From: Betaproteobacteria bacterium
Lineage (GTDB): Bacteria; Pseudomonadota; Gammaproteobacteria; Burkholderiales; Casimicrobiaceae
NCBI GenBank assembly: GCA_016717855.1
Contig: JADKEV010000022.1
Location: 67,360-131,359 of the forward strand
Length of the DNA: 64,000 bases
Direction of reading: 5' to 3'
The translations under genes were made by a program, and so were the position numbers. The notes beneath the pieces are model-generated. The model was not told where the DNA came from. It saw only the letters and a program-made list of their open reading frames with translations, and searched no databases. This document shows positions 1 through 9,581 of the stretch, piece after piece (position 1 is the stretch's first letter; each line of letters begins with the position of its first letter).

Positions 1-1
1 A

Positions 2-514
2 CACGCGCTGCGTCCGTCCGACATCGAGCAGATCCGCGTGTCCGTCGGCGACTTCCAGTTGCGGATGTGCACGCCGCTCGAGGAGCGGCGCTCGCCACGG
101 GCGCCCGTCGATGCCAAGTTCAGCCTGCCGTTCTGCATCGCCGTAGCGGCCGTTCGCGGCGACGTCGGAATCTCCGACTTCGCGCCCGCCGCGCTGCGCG
201 ATCCCGATGTGCTGGCGATGGCGCAACGGATCGTGCCCGTGCCGGACGACAGCGTCGACTGGACGCACGAATCGCCCGAAGGCCGCATCGAGATCGTGAC
301 CCGCGACGGACGCTCGTTCGTCCGGGTCGGGAACCAGGTGCCCGGGAGTCCGGAAGCGCCGCTCGCTTGGGATCGGATCGCGCGCAAGTTCGCCGCTTGC
401 GCATCGTGTGCCGCGACCCCTATCGCGACGGAGCGCGTCGCCGCGGCCGTGGCGATGGCGCGCGATCTGGAACGCCTCGACGACGCCACCGACCTCATCC
501 GTGCGATCGCATGA
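2..514 (+). CDS. MmgE/PrpD family protein, C-terminal part (cut by window start)
   Basis: The reading frame is open from base 2 to the stop at 514, so the gene begins outside the window. The visible 170 residues align by eye, nearly residue for residue, with the C-terminal third of the next gene: both have DIEXIRV.VGDF, VDAKFSLPFC and ARKFA.CASCAA motifs. MmgE/PrpD proteins include 2-methylcitrate dehydratase and cis-aconitate-related lyases acting on small carboxylic acids. The two genes are therefore tandem paralogues separated by about 110 bp. The substrate cannot be read from the sequence. Family assignment is firm. Confidence 0.85.
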   Translation, partial: HALRPSDIEQIRVSVGDFQLRMCTPLEERRSPRAPVDAKFSLPFCIAVAAVRGDVGISDFAPAALRDPDVLAMAQRIVPVPDDSVDWTHESPEGRIEIVTRDGRSFVRVGNQVPGSPEAPLAWDRIARKFAACASCAATPIATERVAAAVAMARDLERLDDATDLIRAIA

Positions 515-552
515 CGGCTTTCGGGTACGACCGGGCGGACCGCAGTCGCGCG

Positions 553-594
553 GTTAGCGCGACTTACGTTGACGGCGGGAAAAGTCGACTGGAC
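553..594 (+). promoter_or_regulatory. 41-bp upstream element, copy 1
   Basis: Begins GTTAGCGCGACTTAC (inverted repeat GTTAG-N5-CTTAC), has an A4 run at 28-31 and ends CGACTGGAC. It ends 33 bp before the MmgE/PrpD start codon at 628 and points towards it. One of 15 copies of the element described in the findings; function unknown. Confidence 0.7.
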
Positions 595-627
595 CCTCGG
601 CGAGCCCGCCCGCAAACTCCCCTGACA

Positions 628-2013
628 ATGACCGATCAACACGACATCGTCGACGACTTCGCGCGCGTGGCGGCCTGCACGCGCTTCGAAGATCTCTCCG
701 CCGGCGCGATCGACGCGGCGAAGAAGAGCGTCCTCGACACGCTCGGCGTCGCGCTCGCCGCGAGCGGCATGGCGCCCGCCGTGCGCGGCCTTGTGGACCT
801 CGTGCAGGAGACCGGCGGCAAGCCGGAGAGCACCGTGCTCGGCTCGGGCGTGCGCGTCCCCGCGATGATGGCGGCGCTCGCCAACGGCGCCATGGCCCAC
901 TGCCTCGATTTCGACGACCAGACGCCGTGGGGCCAGCACGCGGCGAGCTCGGCGGTCCCGACCGCGCTGGCGCTCGCCGAACGCCGCGGCGGGGTCTCGG
1001 GCCGCCGACTGATCGTCGCGATCGCGATCGCCCAGGACTTGTTCGCGCGCCTGCGGTGCAACGTCGGCTGGCGTCACGACTGGAACCTCTCGTCGATGGC
1101 TGGAGTCTACTCGGCAACGGCCGCCGGCGCGCACGTGCTCGAGCTCGACGCCGGGCGCACGGCGCATGCGCTGGGGATCGCGAGCTTGCACTCGTGCGGC
1201 ACGATGGAAACAATCTTCGGCGTGGGCACCGACCTGCGGGGCATGTACGCCGGCTTCACCGCGAGGGGCGCAGTGCTCGCGGCGCTGCTCGCCGACCGGG
1301 GGATCACCGGCATCCGGACGCTGTTCGAAGGCCCGGCCGGCATCTTCAACGTGTACTTCGGCGGCAGGTACGATCGCGAGGGAATGCTGAAGGACCTTGG
1401 CGCGGACTTCCTGGGCGCGTCGACGCTGTACAAGTACTGGCCGGCCGTCGGCAACGTCCACACGTACGTGCACGCGGTGATCGAGCTGATGAAGGAACAG
1501 CACCTCGCGCCGCGCGACATCGAGGCTATTCGCGTCTACGTCGGCGACTTCCACCAGCGGATGTGCCAGCCGCCCGCCATGCGGCGCGCGCCGCGCACGC
1601 TGGTCGACGCGAAGTTCAGCCTCCCGTTTTGCGTCGCGATCGCCGCGGCCAAGGGGCGGATGGGCGTGTCCGACTTCACCGCGAGCGGCCTCGAGGATCC
1701 CGAGGTGCTCGCGATGGCGCAGCGTATCGAGCCGATCGAGGACAGCCGCTTCGACTGGAAGCTCGAACTGCCGAGCGGCGTCGTCGATCTGGTCACGCGC
1801 GACGGACGCCGGTTCACCCGCGTCGGCGACCGCGTGCCCGGCGGCCCCGAGGCGCCGCTGACGTGGGATCAGATCGCGCGGAAGTTCGCCGACTGCGCGT
1901 CGTGTGCCGCGCGCACGATCGCGCCCGAGCGGATCCGCAAGGCGCAGGATTTCGCGCACGGTCTCGAGTCGCTCGCCGACGCGACCGAGCTCGTGCGAAC
2001 GCTGGCCGGCTGA
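628..2013 (+). CDS. MmgE/PrpD family protein
   Basis: A 461-residue cytoplasmic protein of the MmgE/PrpD family (2-methylcitrate dehydratase-like lyases). The ATG at 628 is chosen because it gives the usual family N-terminus (DDFARVAACTRFEDLS, then AKKSVLDTLGVALA); the longer open frame upstream has arginine-rich non-coding composition. The family signature ANGAMAHCLDFDD is at about residues 85-97, and a GNVHTYVHAVIEL segment precedes the C-terminal domain. The length is normal for the family. It heads an apparent operon with an 18-codon ORF, a TIM-barrel isomerase, an ALDH and a secreted cyclophilin-like protein, and lies just behind an upstream element. The specific substrate is unknown. 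Confidence 0.9.
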   Translation: MTDQHDIVDDFARVAACTRFEDLSAGAIDAAKKSVLDTLGVALAASGMAPAVRGLVDLVQETGGKPESTVLGSGVRVPAMMAALANGAMAHCLDFDDQTPWGQHAASSAVPTALALAERRGGVSGRRLIVAIAIAQDLFARLRCNVGWRHDWNLSSMAGVYSATAAGAHVLELDAGRTAHALGIASLHSCGTMETIFGVGTDLRGMYAGFTARGAVLAALLADRGITGIRTLFEGPAGIFNVYFGGRYDREGMLKDLGADFLGASTLYKYWPAVGNVHTYVHAVIELMKEQHLAPRDIEAIRVYVGDFHQRMCQPPAMRRAPRTLVDAKFSLPFCVAIAAAKGRMGVSDFTASGLEDPEVLAMAQRIEPIEDSRFDWKLELPSGVVDLVTRDGRRFTRVGDRVPGGPEAPLTWDQIARKFADCASCAARTIAPERIRKAQDFAHGLESLADATELVRTLAG

Positions 2014-2053
2014 CTTTGCACCACCTCATTCCACAACCCCTGGAGGAAGCACC

Positions 2054-2110
2054 ATGAAATTGCTCCGCAGAAACAAGATCGTCAAGGATCTCGGCCTCGA
2101 GAAGCAGTAA
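2054..2110 (+). CDS. 18-residue basic peptide ORF
   Basis: A very short ORF, MKLLRRNKIVKDLGLEKQ, preceded by a strong ribosome-binding site (GGAGGAAGCACC directly before the ATG). It sits 40 bp after the MmgE/PrpD stop and 14 bp before the TIM-barrel gene. Six of 18 residues are Lys or Arg. I recognise no family. It could be a genuine small protein, a leader ORF coupling translation of the next gene, or the remnant of a truncated gene start. The strong ribosome-binding site is the only positive evidence that it is translated. Confidence 0.4.
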   Translation: MKLLRRNKIVKDLGLEKQ

Positions 2111-2124
2111 CGCCAACGCCACCG

Positions 2125-2961
2125 ATGCATCGAATCGTGATCGCGAACATCAACGACCGCTTCGCCGTCGACACCTACTCCTACACCCTGCAGTGGCCGG
2201 CGATCGACTGCCTGCGCGCGCTGGCGACCCGCGGCTATCGCGAGTTCGAACTGCAGATGTATCCGGGCCACCTGTGGCCGGCGCACATCGACCCGGCGGG
2301 CCGTCGCGCGCTCCGCGACTTCCTCGATGCCAACGGCCTCTCTGTCGTCACGCTCAACATGCCGAACATCGATCTCAACATCGCCGCGGCAACGACCGAC
2401 ATGCGCGAGATGACGCTTGGCATTCTCGGCCGCGTGGTCGAGCTCGCGGGCGACCTGGGCGTCGAGGGGGTCGTAATCGGAACGGGCAAGGCGAATCCGC
2501 TGTTCCCGATGCCGCGCAGCCAGCTGGTCGAGCACTTCTACCGGGGGCTCGACCGGCTGCTGCCGCTGGCGCGCGATGCGGGCACGGCGATCTACGTCGA
2601 GAACATGCCGTTTGCGTTCGCGCCCGGCATCCTCGACATGCTCGACGTGCTGACAGCGTACGGGAACGATGGTATCGGCGTCGTCTACGACGTCGCCAAT
2701 GGACACTTCATGAAGGAGGACATCGCGCTCGCGCTGCGCGCCTGCGCGCCGCGCCTCCGCGCCGTCCACCTTTCCGATACCGACCAGGTGGCCTACAGGC
2801 ATGCGGCCGTGGGACTGGGAACGGTAGACTTCAGCATCCTTCCCGCCGCGCTCGCGGCGGTTGGGTTCGCGCGCCGGCCGATCCTCGAGATCATCGCCCC
2901 GAGCGACCCCGACGACGCGATCGATCGCAGCGCTCGCGCGCTGTTGGCGGCGGGATTTTGA
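2125..2961 (+). CDS. Sugar phosphate isomerase/epimerase-like TIM barrel
   Basis: A 278-residue protein of the xylose-isomerase-like TIM-barrel family (AP endonuclease family 2 fold). Expected metal-ligand contexts are present in order: YVENMPF (Glu, about residue 172), VYDVANGHF (Asp/His, about 190), AVHLSDTD (His/Asp, about 215) and PILEII near the C-terminus. Members isomerise or epimerise sugars and hydroxy-acids, or dehydrate inosose. The reaction here is not determined. It follows the small ORF by 14 bp and precedes an ALDH by 22 bp, which suggests a shared operon for breakdown of a hydroxylated carboxylic acid (inference). Confidence 0.8.
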   Translation: MHRIVIANINDRFAVDTYSYTLQWPAIDCLRALATRGYREFELQMYPGHLWPAHIDPAGRRALRDFLDANGLSVVTLNMPNIDLNIAAATTDMREMTLGILGRVVELAGDLGVEGVVIGTGKANPLFPMPRSQLVEHFYRGLDRLLPLARDAGTAIYVENMPFAFAPGILDMLDVLTAYGNDGIGVVYDVANGHFMKEDIALALRACAPRLRAVHLSDTDQVAYRHAAVGLGTVDFSILPAALAAVGFARRPILEIIAPSDPDDAIDRSARALLAAGF

Positions 2962-2983
2962 ACAGGCAACAACTCAAACCAGA

Positions 2984-4437
2984 ATGGACGGCACTCAAGT
3001 GAAGCGATACGACAAGATCTACATCGACGGCGACTGGGTTGCGCCGCTCGAAGCGAAGGACTTCGTGCTGGTAAACCCGGCCACCGAAACGCCGTTCGCG
3101 ACGGTGAGCCTTGCCGGCGTGTCCGACGTCGATCGGGCGGTCAAGGCCGCGCGCAAGGCGTTTCCCGCGTTCAGCGGCACGACGAAGGAACAGCGGATCG
3201 CCCTGCTCGAGCGCATCGTCGAGAAACTCGCCGCGCGGATGCCGGAGATCGAGGCCGCGATCACGGAGGAGCTCGGCACGCCGGTCAAGGTCAATGCGCA
3301 CGGGGACCGGCGCTCGCATCGTTTCGCCAGCAGATCGTCACGCTGAAGGACTACGAGTTCGAGACGCATCTCGGCGGCAACATTGTGCGCCGCGAGCCGA
3401 TCGGCGTCTGCGGCCTCATCACCGCCTGGAACTGGCCGCTGCAGCTCATCGCGACGAAGCTCTCGGCGGCGCTCGCCGCCGGCTGCACGACGATCCTCAA
3501 GCCGAGCGAGTTCACGCCGGTCTCGGCGATCCTGCTCGCGCAGGTGCTGCACGACGCCGGGGTGCCGAAGGGCGTGTTCAATCTTGTCCTCGGCGACGGG
3601 CCCACCGTCGGCAATGCCATCTGCCGGCACTTCGACGTCGACTTCGTGTCGTTCACCGGCTCGACCCGCGCCGGGATCCTTGTGGCCGAAGCGGCCGCAC
3701 CGTCGGTGAAGCGCGTCGCGCAGGAGCTGGGCGGGAAGTCGGCGAACGTCGTGCTGCCGGATGCCGATTTGAAGGCTGCGGCCGCATGGAACGTGGCCCG
3801 GGCGTTTCACAACGCCGGCCAGTCGTGCCACGCGCCGACGCGAATCCTGGTTCACGCCTCCCAGCGCGATGCACTCGTCGGGTTCCTGCAGGACGAGGCG
3901 AAGAAGCTGCGCGTGGGGGACCCGCAGGATCCCGCCACGACGATCGGCCCCGTAGTCAACAAGGCACAGTTCGAACGCGTCCAGCGCTACATCCAGATCG
4001 GGATCGACGAAGGCGCGCGCCTCGTCTGCGGAGGGCTCGGCCGGCCGGACGGGCTCGATCGCGGATATTTCGTGAAGCCGACGATCTTCACCGGCGTGAA
4101 GCCGGACATGACGATTGCGCAGGAAGAGATCTTCGGGCCGGTGCTCGCCGTGATCGATTATTCAAGCGAGGACGAGGCAATCGAGATCGCCAACGGCACG
4201 CAATATGGGCTCGGCGGATACGTCTTCTCGGGCAACCTCGAACACGGCGGCGCCGTCGGCCGCCGCATCCGCGCCGGACGCGTGTTCCTCAACGGCTTCC
4301 CCAGCAACGCCGCGGCGCCGATGGGCGGCTACAAGCGCTCTGGCAACGGGCGCGAGATGGGCCAGTTCGGTCTCGAGGAGTATCTCGAAGTCAAGGCGCT
4401 GATCGGGTTCGAGGAAGCGATTCCGGACCAGACTTGA
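2984..4437 (+). CDS. Aldehyde dehydrogenase, frameshifted
   Basis: NAD(P)-dependent aldehyde dehydrogenase family. The first frame runs from the ATG at 2984 (YDKIYIDGDWV) to about 3300. From about 3301 the homologous sequence continues in another frame (QQIVTLKDYEFETHLGG) to the stop at 4437. Restoring one base near 3300 gives 484 residues, a normal ALDH length, so a one-base deletion (error or mutation) is the simplest explanation. Catalytic motifs are intact after the break: ELGGKS (general-base Glu), AGQSC (nucleophile Cys) and EEIFGPVL. The stop overlaps the next start codon (TGATG). Likely oxidises an aldehyde produced by the upstream enzymes. Confidence 0.8.
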
Positions 4438-4919
4438 TGCTTCAATACGTTGACACGACAGGCGGGGCACGGTTGGCGAGCAGACACGCGCGACATCGCT
4501 GGGTCCTGGCCGCGCTGCCGCTCCTCCTCGCGGGGACCGCAATAGGCCAGGAGGCAAGAACCATGAAGATTCGCTTGATCATCGATGGCAATGCCATCGG
4601 GGCGACCTTGCTCGACAATGCAACCTCTCGCGACTTCCTTTCCCTGCTCCCCTTGACGCTGACGCTCGAGGATTACGCCTCGACGGAGAAGATCAGCTAT
4701 CTGTCGCGCAAGCTCACGACCGCCGGGGCGCCCGCCGGGGGGGTCGACCCGGCCCCTGGCGACATCGCGTACTACGCCCCATGGGGCAACCTGGCGATCT
4801 TCTACAAGGACGCAGGCTATGCGACGGGCCTCGTCAGGCTCGGCCGGCTCGACTCAGGCATCGAGCGCGTCAACGTGCGTGGCTCACTGAAGGTGATGAT
4901 CGAATCAGCGGGGAAGTGA
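4437..4919 (+). CDS. Secreted cyclophilin-like fold protein
   Basis: Starts at the ATG overlapping the ALDH stop codon, giving 160 residues. A basic stretch followed by WVLAALPLLLAGTAIGQEA at about residues 22-40 forms a signal peptide, so export to the periplasm is predicted. The mature part (KIRLIIDGNAIGATLLDN, SRDFLSLLPLTLTLEDY, GDIAYYAPWGNLAIFYKD) matches the bacterial cyclophilin-like domain family, which has a cyclophilin fold but no shown prolyl isomerase activity. An internal ATG at 4563 would give a cytosolic 118-residue form. The overlapping start suggests translational coupling to the ALDH. Function unknown. Confidence 0.75.
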   Translation: MLQYVDTTGGARLASRHARHRWVLAALPLLLAGTAIGQEARTMKIRLIIDGNAIGATLLDNATSRDFLSLLPLTLTLEDYASTEKISYLSRKLTTAGAPAGGVDPAPGDIAYYAPWGNLAIFYKDAGYATGLVRLGRLDSGIERVNVRGSLKVMIESAGK

Positions 4920-4959
4920 ATCATGTGCCTCAAAACACCAAATTTCTGACACCCTCACT

Positions 4960-6404
4960 TCAGGCATCCCGATCTGACTTGTTCAGACCTTCCTTGACGA
5001 AACACCTGGTTATCGAGCCGATGTCATTGACGGATTCCAGATTCATGATCGTGTCAATAGCCGTCTCCACCGCCTCTGCATCAAGTATTCCATAAGTGTT
5101 CGCGCGGAATTTGTCGGCCAACCCTTCATCGGTGGCTCGATATTCCGGGCTTTCAACTGACAACCACTTCGCATATTCGGTTGCTTGGGCGTACACCTTG
5201 CCCCTTGCGGTTACTTCGACGCAAGACGGCCGGCGATCGATGTACTTCCTGCGCTCGATGTCGATTTCCTGATGGCGAGTTTCTTCACATCTCGGATACA
5301 CCTCGAGTGTCACGCGCTTCATGAAATCCCGGATGCCCGGATTGGCGATGGTACTTCTCGCCTGCCAGTCCGGACCTCTCCTTACACGATGTGCTGCCAC
5401 GGCAATGTTGTAGTGCGGGCTGAATTGTGCATCCACATGGTTTTCCATATCGAGGCCGTGGTACCGCGGCAAGAAATTCTGCCCCTCAACCTTGAGCGTG
5501 ACCTGCTCCATCTCCTCCGGCTTCAAATCGTTGTCGGTTATGAGCTTCGTGAATGCTTCGAGCGGAGACTGAAAGTTGCCGCAACAAGGCCAGTACTTGT
5601 ACCTCGTCTCGAGGACATTCCACGCATGTCCCAAGTCGGCGGTGATGGCGTCCCAGTTTTCTGGCGGGCAGTCATTCGACACCAGGAAGCCGAAGTCGCC
5701 TTCCAGTACTTGTTTGTCGCCTTCATACTCCATGTCTGCCAGAAGGGCCGTAGTTACCCCTGCCTGCCCAATCCACCCCGCCGACCATACTTGGCCAAAC
5801 CCGGATGCTGCGCGTGCATATGCCGGGCCGAATATGGCCCCGGCCCGTAGACGCCGGCAAGACCAAGGGCATTTGCCATCTTGTGGCTGTCGAGATTCAG
5901 TATCCTGGCAGCTCCTGCCGTTGCTCCGAATAGGGCAAATCCACTGCCTCTGCGAGCGTTCGCCGGCACGCCACCTTGCTTGGCACGCAATGGGCCAAAG
6001 GACGCGCCGATCCGCGAGGCGATCTCATGGCCGATGACCAAAGCTGTGATCAACCGCTTCCCCCGACGCCTTTCGGACTCTGCCAATGCGAGCGGCCAGA
6101 CGTTACGAAGGGAGCAACATGAGACGGTGGCAACGCGCAACAGTCCAACGAGTGCATCAGCTCTCCATTGGCAAATGCGGCCATGGGGCGCCTACCTCGC
6201 GCCGATCCCCAACGTTGATTCCGGTGCCGATTCTACGCGCAACCTTGCCGCAATCTTTCCCTTTGCCGAGTCGATTGAGCCTACTGCACATCCGACGATA
6301 TCCAGGAATCCTCGCTTCGCTTCGTGCACGACTTCCGGCGGGAGATCTTCATACGTCAATTCTGCAGAAAATTTGGCAAGAATCGTCGTGATATGTTGTG
6401 CCAT
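4960..6404 (-). pseudogene. MmgE/PrpD family protein, multiple frameshifts
   Basis: A full-length MmgE/PrpD gene broken into at least four frame segments. The N-terminus (from the ATG at 6404, TYEDLPPEVVHEAKRGFLDIVGCAV) ends at a stop near 6192. A segment with MAAFANGELMHSLD lies in another frame. The middle part (KRLITALVIGHEIASRIG, 5754-6100) is in a third frame. The C-terminal 257 residues run from 5733 to 4960. The order is intact and the total length is normal, so only small indels are involved. With three or more breaks this is probably a decayed gene, although clustered sequencing errors cannot be excluded. It lies behind a broken Bug gene in the same orientation. Confidence 0.8.
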
Positions 6405-6496
6405 GGCAGCCTCCTGGGAACATGCGGTAGAGACCGAGGATTCTGCGGGGAAAGATCCGCGAGTTTCATCTGAACGCTCGTCTGCCAAACGGCAAT

Positions 6497-7409
6497 TCAA
6501 CGCTGAATTATCCAGAACTCCTGGGTCCACTTTTCGTAGATTGCAAAGGACGACCTAACAACGGCAGCGAATTCCTCTGGAGTTCCCACGACTACCGACG
6601 CCCCTACGCGCTCGAGCCGCACGGACCTCGGGGTTCTTAGGGCGCGTTTGCTGCCGCATTCCACTTTTCAATGATCTCTCGCGGCGTTCCGGTCTTTGCA
6701 ATGATTCCCCACCAACCCGGAGGAATCACTGCAAGCTGCGGGACGCCCAGTTCGTAAATAGTGGGGACGTCAGGAAAATTCGTTGCCCGCGTCTTCGCTA
6801 TGGTGGCAAGCGCAACGACTTTTCGCTCTGCCACTATGGACACGAACGGGATCGGTGAAGTCAACGCGTACGCAATGTCACCACGAATCAACGCGAGAAT
6901 CAGGTCGGGCGTGCCTTTGTCCGAAAGCGCTCTGTTTCGTCAAGTTACAGTCGCTGAGGTGTAGCCAAGCTTGGGTGCCAGCTCCACGAACTGCCAAATT
7001 CCTGAGCGTCTGCTTGCGAACAACAGGGTCGGTGTCTCGGCGATCTGCACAACGGGCACAAAATCGTTGAGTTGATCATATGCAGTTCCGGGTAGACTTT
7101 TTGTTTCCGGCGCGAAGTGACGCTGACCATCATCATCGAATAGCCATCGGCCGGGCTATTCTTCAGATTCGATACCGCAATTTGAGCGTCAGCCCCAGGC
7201 TTGTTATCGACAATGATCGGATGCCCCAGAATTGGAGCCATCGCGTCGGCCATGATCCGGGCAAGGACGTCCGTATCACCGCCGGCGGGGAAGCCGACGA
7301 TAAGTCTCATTGGTCTGTCTGGATAGGCGAAGGCCGCACCGGTGATGATCATCATTGTCATAACGCAGATGATCGATCCACAAGCGCGTCTGACTAGTGC
7401 TCCTGTCAT
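6497..7409 (-). pseudogene. Bug/TctC family solute-binding protein, frameshifted
   Basis: Reads from the ATG at 7409: a signal peptide (ICVMTMMIITGAAFA), then YPDRPMRLIVGFPAGGDTD and VDNKPGADAQIAVSNL, typical of the Bug (TctC-like) extracytoplasmic solute receptor family. The frame breaks near 7100. The C-terminal half resumes in another frame (FPDVPTIYELGVPQLAV, 6640-6890) and shifts again near 6640 before reaching the natural end (TPEEFAAVVRSSFAIYEKW) at about 6497. At least two indels and a damaged middle make it non-functional as given. It lies between an intact Bug gene and the broken MmgE/PrpD gene, probably one decaying operon. Confidence 0.8.
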
Positions 7410-7462
7410 GCTTAGCCCTCTTTCTGCAATGAATCCCCGGCGATGGAATCGCGAATTGCGTT

Positions 7463-8440
7463 TCACTCCAACTGGATCTTGTTCTCGACAATTACTTCCT
7501 TCCATCGCGCCGCCTCTCCGTTGATGAAGGCGGTCAGGGTTTCACCCGTCTTGATGTCCTCCACGAATGACAGGGGCTTGAACCGGTTCTGGAACGCCGG
7601 GTCGCGGACGGCGCGTGTAATGGCATCTGCCAGCTTCGACACGATGGCGGGGGGCGTGCCGACTGGCGCGACATACCCGTACCAAAGCGTCGGATTGATG
7701 GTCGGGAAGCCCAACTCCCGCATGGTCGGCACATCGGGAAGATTCGGCAACCGTTGCTCTGAGGTCACCGCAAGAGCGCGCAGCTTGTCCTCGCCCCTTA
7801 GAGCGGCCACTTCCTGGGCCGACCCGAACATCATCTGGGTGAAGCCGCCTATCAACGAATTCAAGCCCTCGGGATTATTTCGGTATGAAACATTCACACC
7901 CTTGCCTTTTACGGCATTGAGGAAGCGTGCCGAGGTCAGGTGCGCCATGGTGCCGGCACCACCCGAGGCGTAGGTGATGCCGTCCCCCGCCCGGGCCGCC
8001 GCGATCAGTTCCTGAAAGCTGGTGATCTTCGGCTTGGCAGTGGCTGAAACCGCCAGGGCCAGCGGAAAGCCGCCGACACCCACGATCGGCACAAAGCTGT
8101 TGAGCTGGTACGGTGGCTTTTCTCGCAGCACCGTCTGCACGATGCCGGTGCCGATCAGGCACAGCAGCGTATGGCCGTCCGGCGGCGAGGCGGCCACAGC
8201 CGCACCCGCAATCGAGGTCGATGCGCCGACACGGTTTTCGACAATCACGGGCTGCCCGAACTCCTTCGCCAGCCGGTCTGCGACGATTCGGCTGATCGTG
8301 TCGTCATTACCGCCGGGTGCGTTACCCACAACGATCTTCACCAAACGCTGCGGATAGTTCGACTGCGCAGCAACGCCAGCCGCAAAGCCAGTCGCCGCGA
8401 GGGCAGGAACCGCAAGTAAGACCTGTCTTCTGGAAGTCAT
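7463..8440 (-). CDS. Bug/TctC family tripartite tricarboxylate transporter substrate-binding protein
   Basis: A 325-residue exported solute receptor. The N-terminus TSRRQVLLAVPALAATGFAAG resembles a twin-arginine (Tat) signal, unlike the Sec-type signals of the other Bug genes here. Family motifs: LVKIVVGNAPGGNDDT, QPVIVENRVGAS, DGHTLLC, YASGGAGTMAHL, PNLPDVPTMRELGFP. Bug proteins bind small carboxylates in the periplasm; the ligand cannot be predicted. It is the first gene of a leftward unit (Bug, broken Bug, broken MmgE/PrpD) behind an upstream element at 8488-8528. Confidence 0.92.
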   Translation of the reverse strand: MTSRRQVLLAVPALAATGFAAGVAAQSNYPQRLVKIVVGNAPGGNDDTISRIVADRLAKEFGQPVIVENRVGASTSIAGAAVAASPPDGHTLLCLIGTGIVQTVLREKPPYQLNSFVPIVGVGGFPLALAVSATAKPKITSFQELIAAARAGDGITYASGGAGTMAHLTSARFLNAVKGKGVNVSYRNNPEGLNSLIGGFTQMMFGSAQEVAALRGEDKLRALAVTSEQRLPNLPDVPTMRELGFPTINPTLWYGYVAPVGTPPAIVSKLADAITRAVRDPAFQNRFKPLSFVEDIKTGETLTAFINGEAARWKEVIVENKIQLE

Positions 8441-8487
8441 GTGTCATCTCCGTGGTTTCGCGAAGTTTGCGAGGTACGGGGCAGAGA

Positions 8488-8528
8488 GTCCAGTCGGCTT
8501 TTCTTGCGCTCGCGTCAACCTCGCTAAC
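8488..8528 (-). promoter_or_regulatory. 41-bp upstream element, copy 2
   Basis: On the minus strand it begins GTTAGCGAGGTTGAC, has AAGAAAAG and ends CGACTGGAC. It ends 47 bp before the Bug start at 8440 and points towards it. Its mate on the other strand is 39 bp away. Confidence 0.75.
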
Positions 8529-8567
8529 CTCGCCGCGTCCACGCGCTCGACGCGCTCAGGCACTCCC

Positions 8568-8608
8568 GTTAGCCTGCCTTACCCATGGGGAAGAATGTCC
8601 GACTGGAC
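8568..8608 (+). promoter_or_regulatory. 41-bp upstream element, copy 3
   Basis: Begins GTTAGCCTGCCTTAC (GTTAG-N5-CTTAC), has GAAGAATG and ends CGACTGGAC. It lies 91 bp before the SDR start at 8700 and points towards it, back to back with copy 2. Confidence 0.75.
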
Positions 8609-8699
8609 GCAGTCCCTCCTGTCGAAGCAGACTGCGTCTACAAAGGAGAGCGCATGCGCAGAGCCTCGTCATTGACCCTCGACCGGGAAGGCATCAAAA

Positions 8700-9479
8700 A
8701 TGGCAACGTCGATGAGTGATGTCAGGAAGTCGAGAGTGGCGGTCGTGACCGGTGCGGCCGTCGGGATCGGGGCAGCTACGGCCCTGCGCCTGTCGCAGGC
8801 GGGATTCGCCTGCGTGCTGGCGGACCGGGTGGCCGACGTTAAACGCGTCGCCGCACAGATCGCGGGCAGCACAGGTACGGCAACGTACGCGAACGTCGTC
8901 GACGTGGCCGATGAGCAGCAGAACATCGCATTCGTGCGGTCAGTCGAGGAGCAACTGGGTCGCGTCGATGTATTGGTCAACAACGCCGGCGTTCATCCTA
9001 AGCGCGCGGGGGGCAAGTATCCGATCGAAGAGATTGAAACAGCACAGTGGAACCACGTGCTCGCAGTCAACCTCACGGCGCCATTCCAGTTGTGCAGAGC
9101 GGTGCTGCCAGGCATGCGATATCGCGGGTGGGGACGCATCATCAATGTGGCTTCCGCCGGCGGCCGAACCGTTTCGCCGGTCGTCAGCGCCCATTACGCG
9201 GCGAGCAAAGCGGGTCTGATCGGGTTCACCAGAACCCTGGCACTTGAGGCTGCTCCGCACGGCATCACGGCGAACTGCGTTTCGCCGGGTCCTGTCCAAA
9301 CGGCCATGTCTGGTGCATCGTCAGCGGAGGCGATTGCGGCATTCACCGCCGCCATTCCAATGAAGCGTTACGGCGATCCGTCGGAAGTCGCCAACGCAAT
9401 CGCGTTCCTGGCCTCTGACGAAGCGTCCTTCATCACTGGGGCGATCCTGGATGTCACGGGTGGTCGATTCATGCCGTGA
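8700..9479 (+). CDS. SDR family oxidoreductase
   Basis: Classical short-chain dehydrogenase/reductase, 259 residues, probably cytosolic and NAD(P)-dependent. TGAAVGIG nucleotide-binding motif at about residues 18-25; VNNAG near 91; active-site Ser in INVASAGG; YAASK catalytic Tyr/Lys at about 166-170; CVSPG near 195; C-terminal GGRFMP. A second in-frame ATG at 8712 is an alternative start. A second SDR follows 102 bp downstream in the same direction, so two consecutive alcohol/ketone redox steps are possible. Substrate unknown. Confidence 0.9.
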   Translation: MATSMSDVRKSRVAVVTGAAVGIGAATALRLSQAGFACVLADRVADVKRVAAQIAGSTGTATYANVVDVADEQQNIAFVRSVEEQLGRVDVLVNNAGVHPKRAGGKYPIEEIETAQWNHVLAVNLTAPFQLCRAVLPGMRYRGWGRIINVASAGGRTVSPVVSAHYAASKAGLIGFTRTLALEAAPHGITANCVSPGPVQTAMSGASSAEAIAAFTAAIPMKRYGDPSEVANAIAFLASDEASFITGAILDVTGGRFMP

Positions 9480-9581
9480 TGGTCATGGCAATCACGACGC
9501 GAGGCGGAACTGGACAATCCTCCGCAAAATTGCCTGCGCGCCGCTGCGAACGCAGCGCGCTGACTCTGGAAGGGGCGGTCG

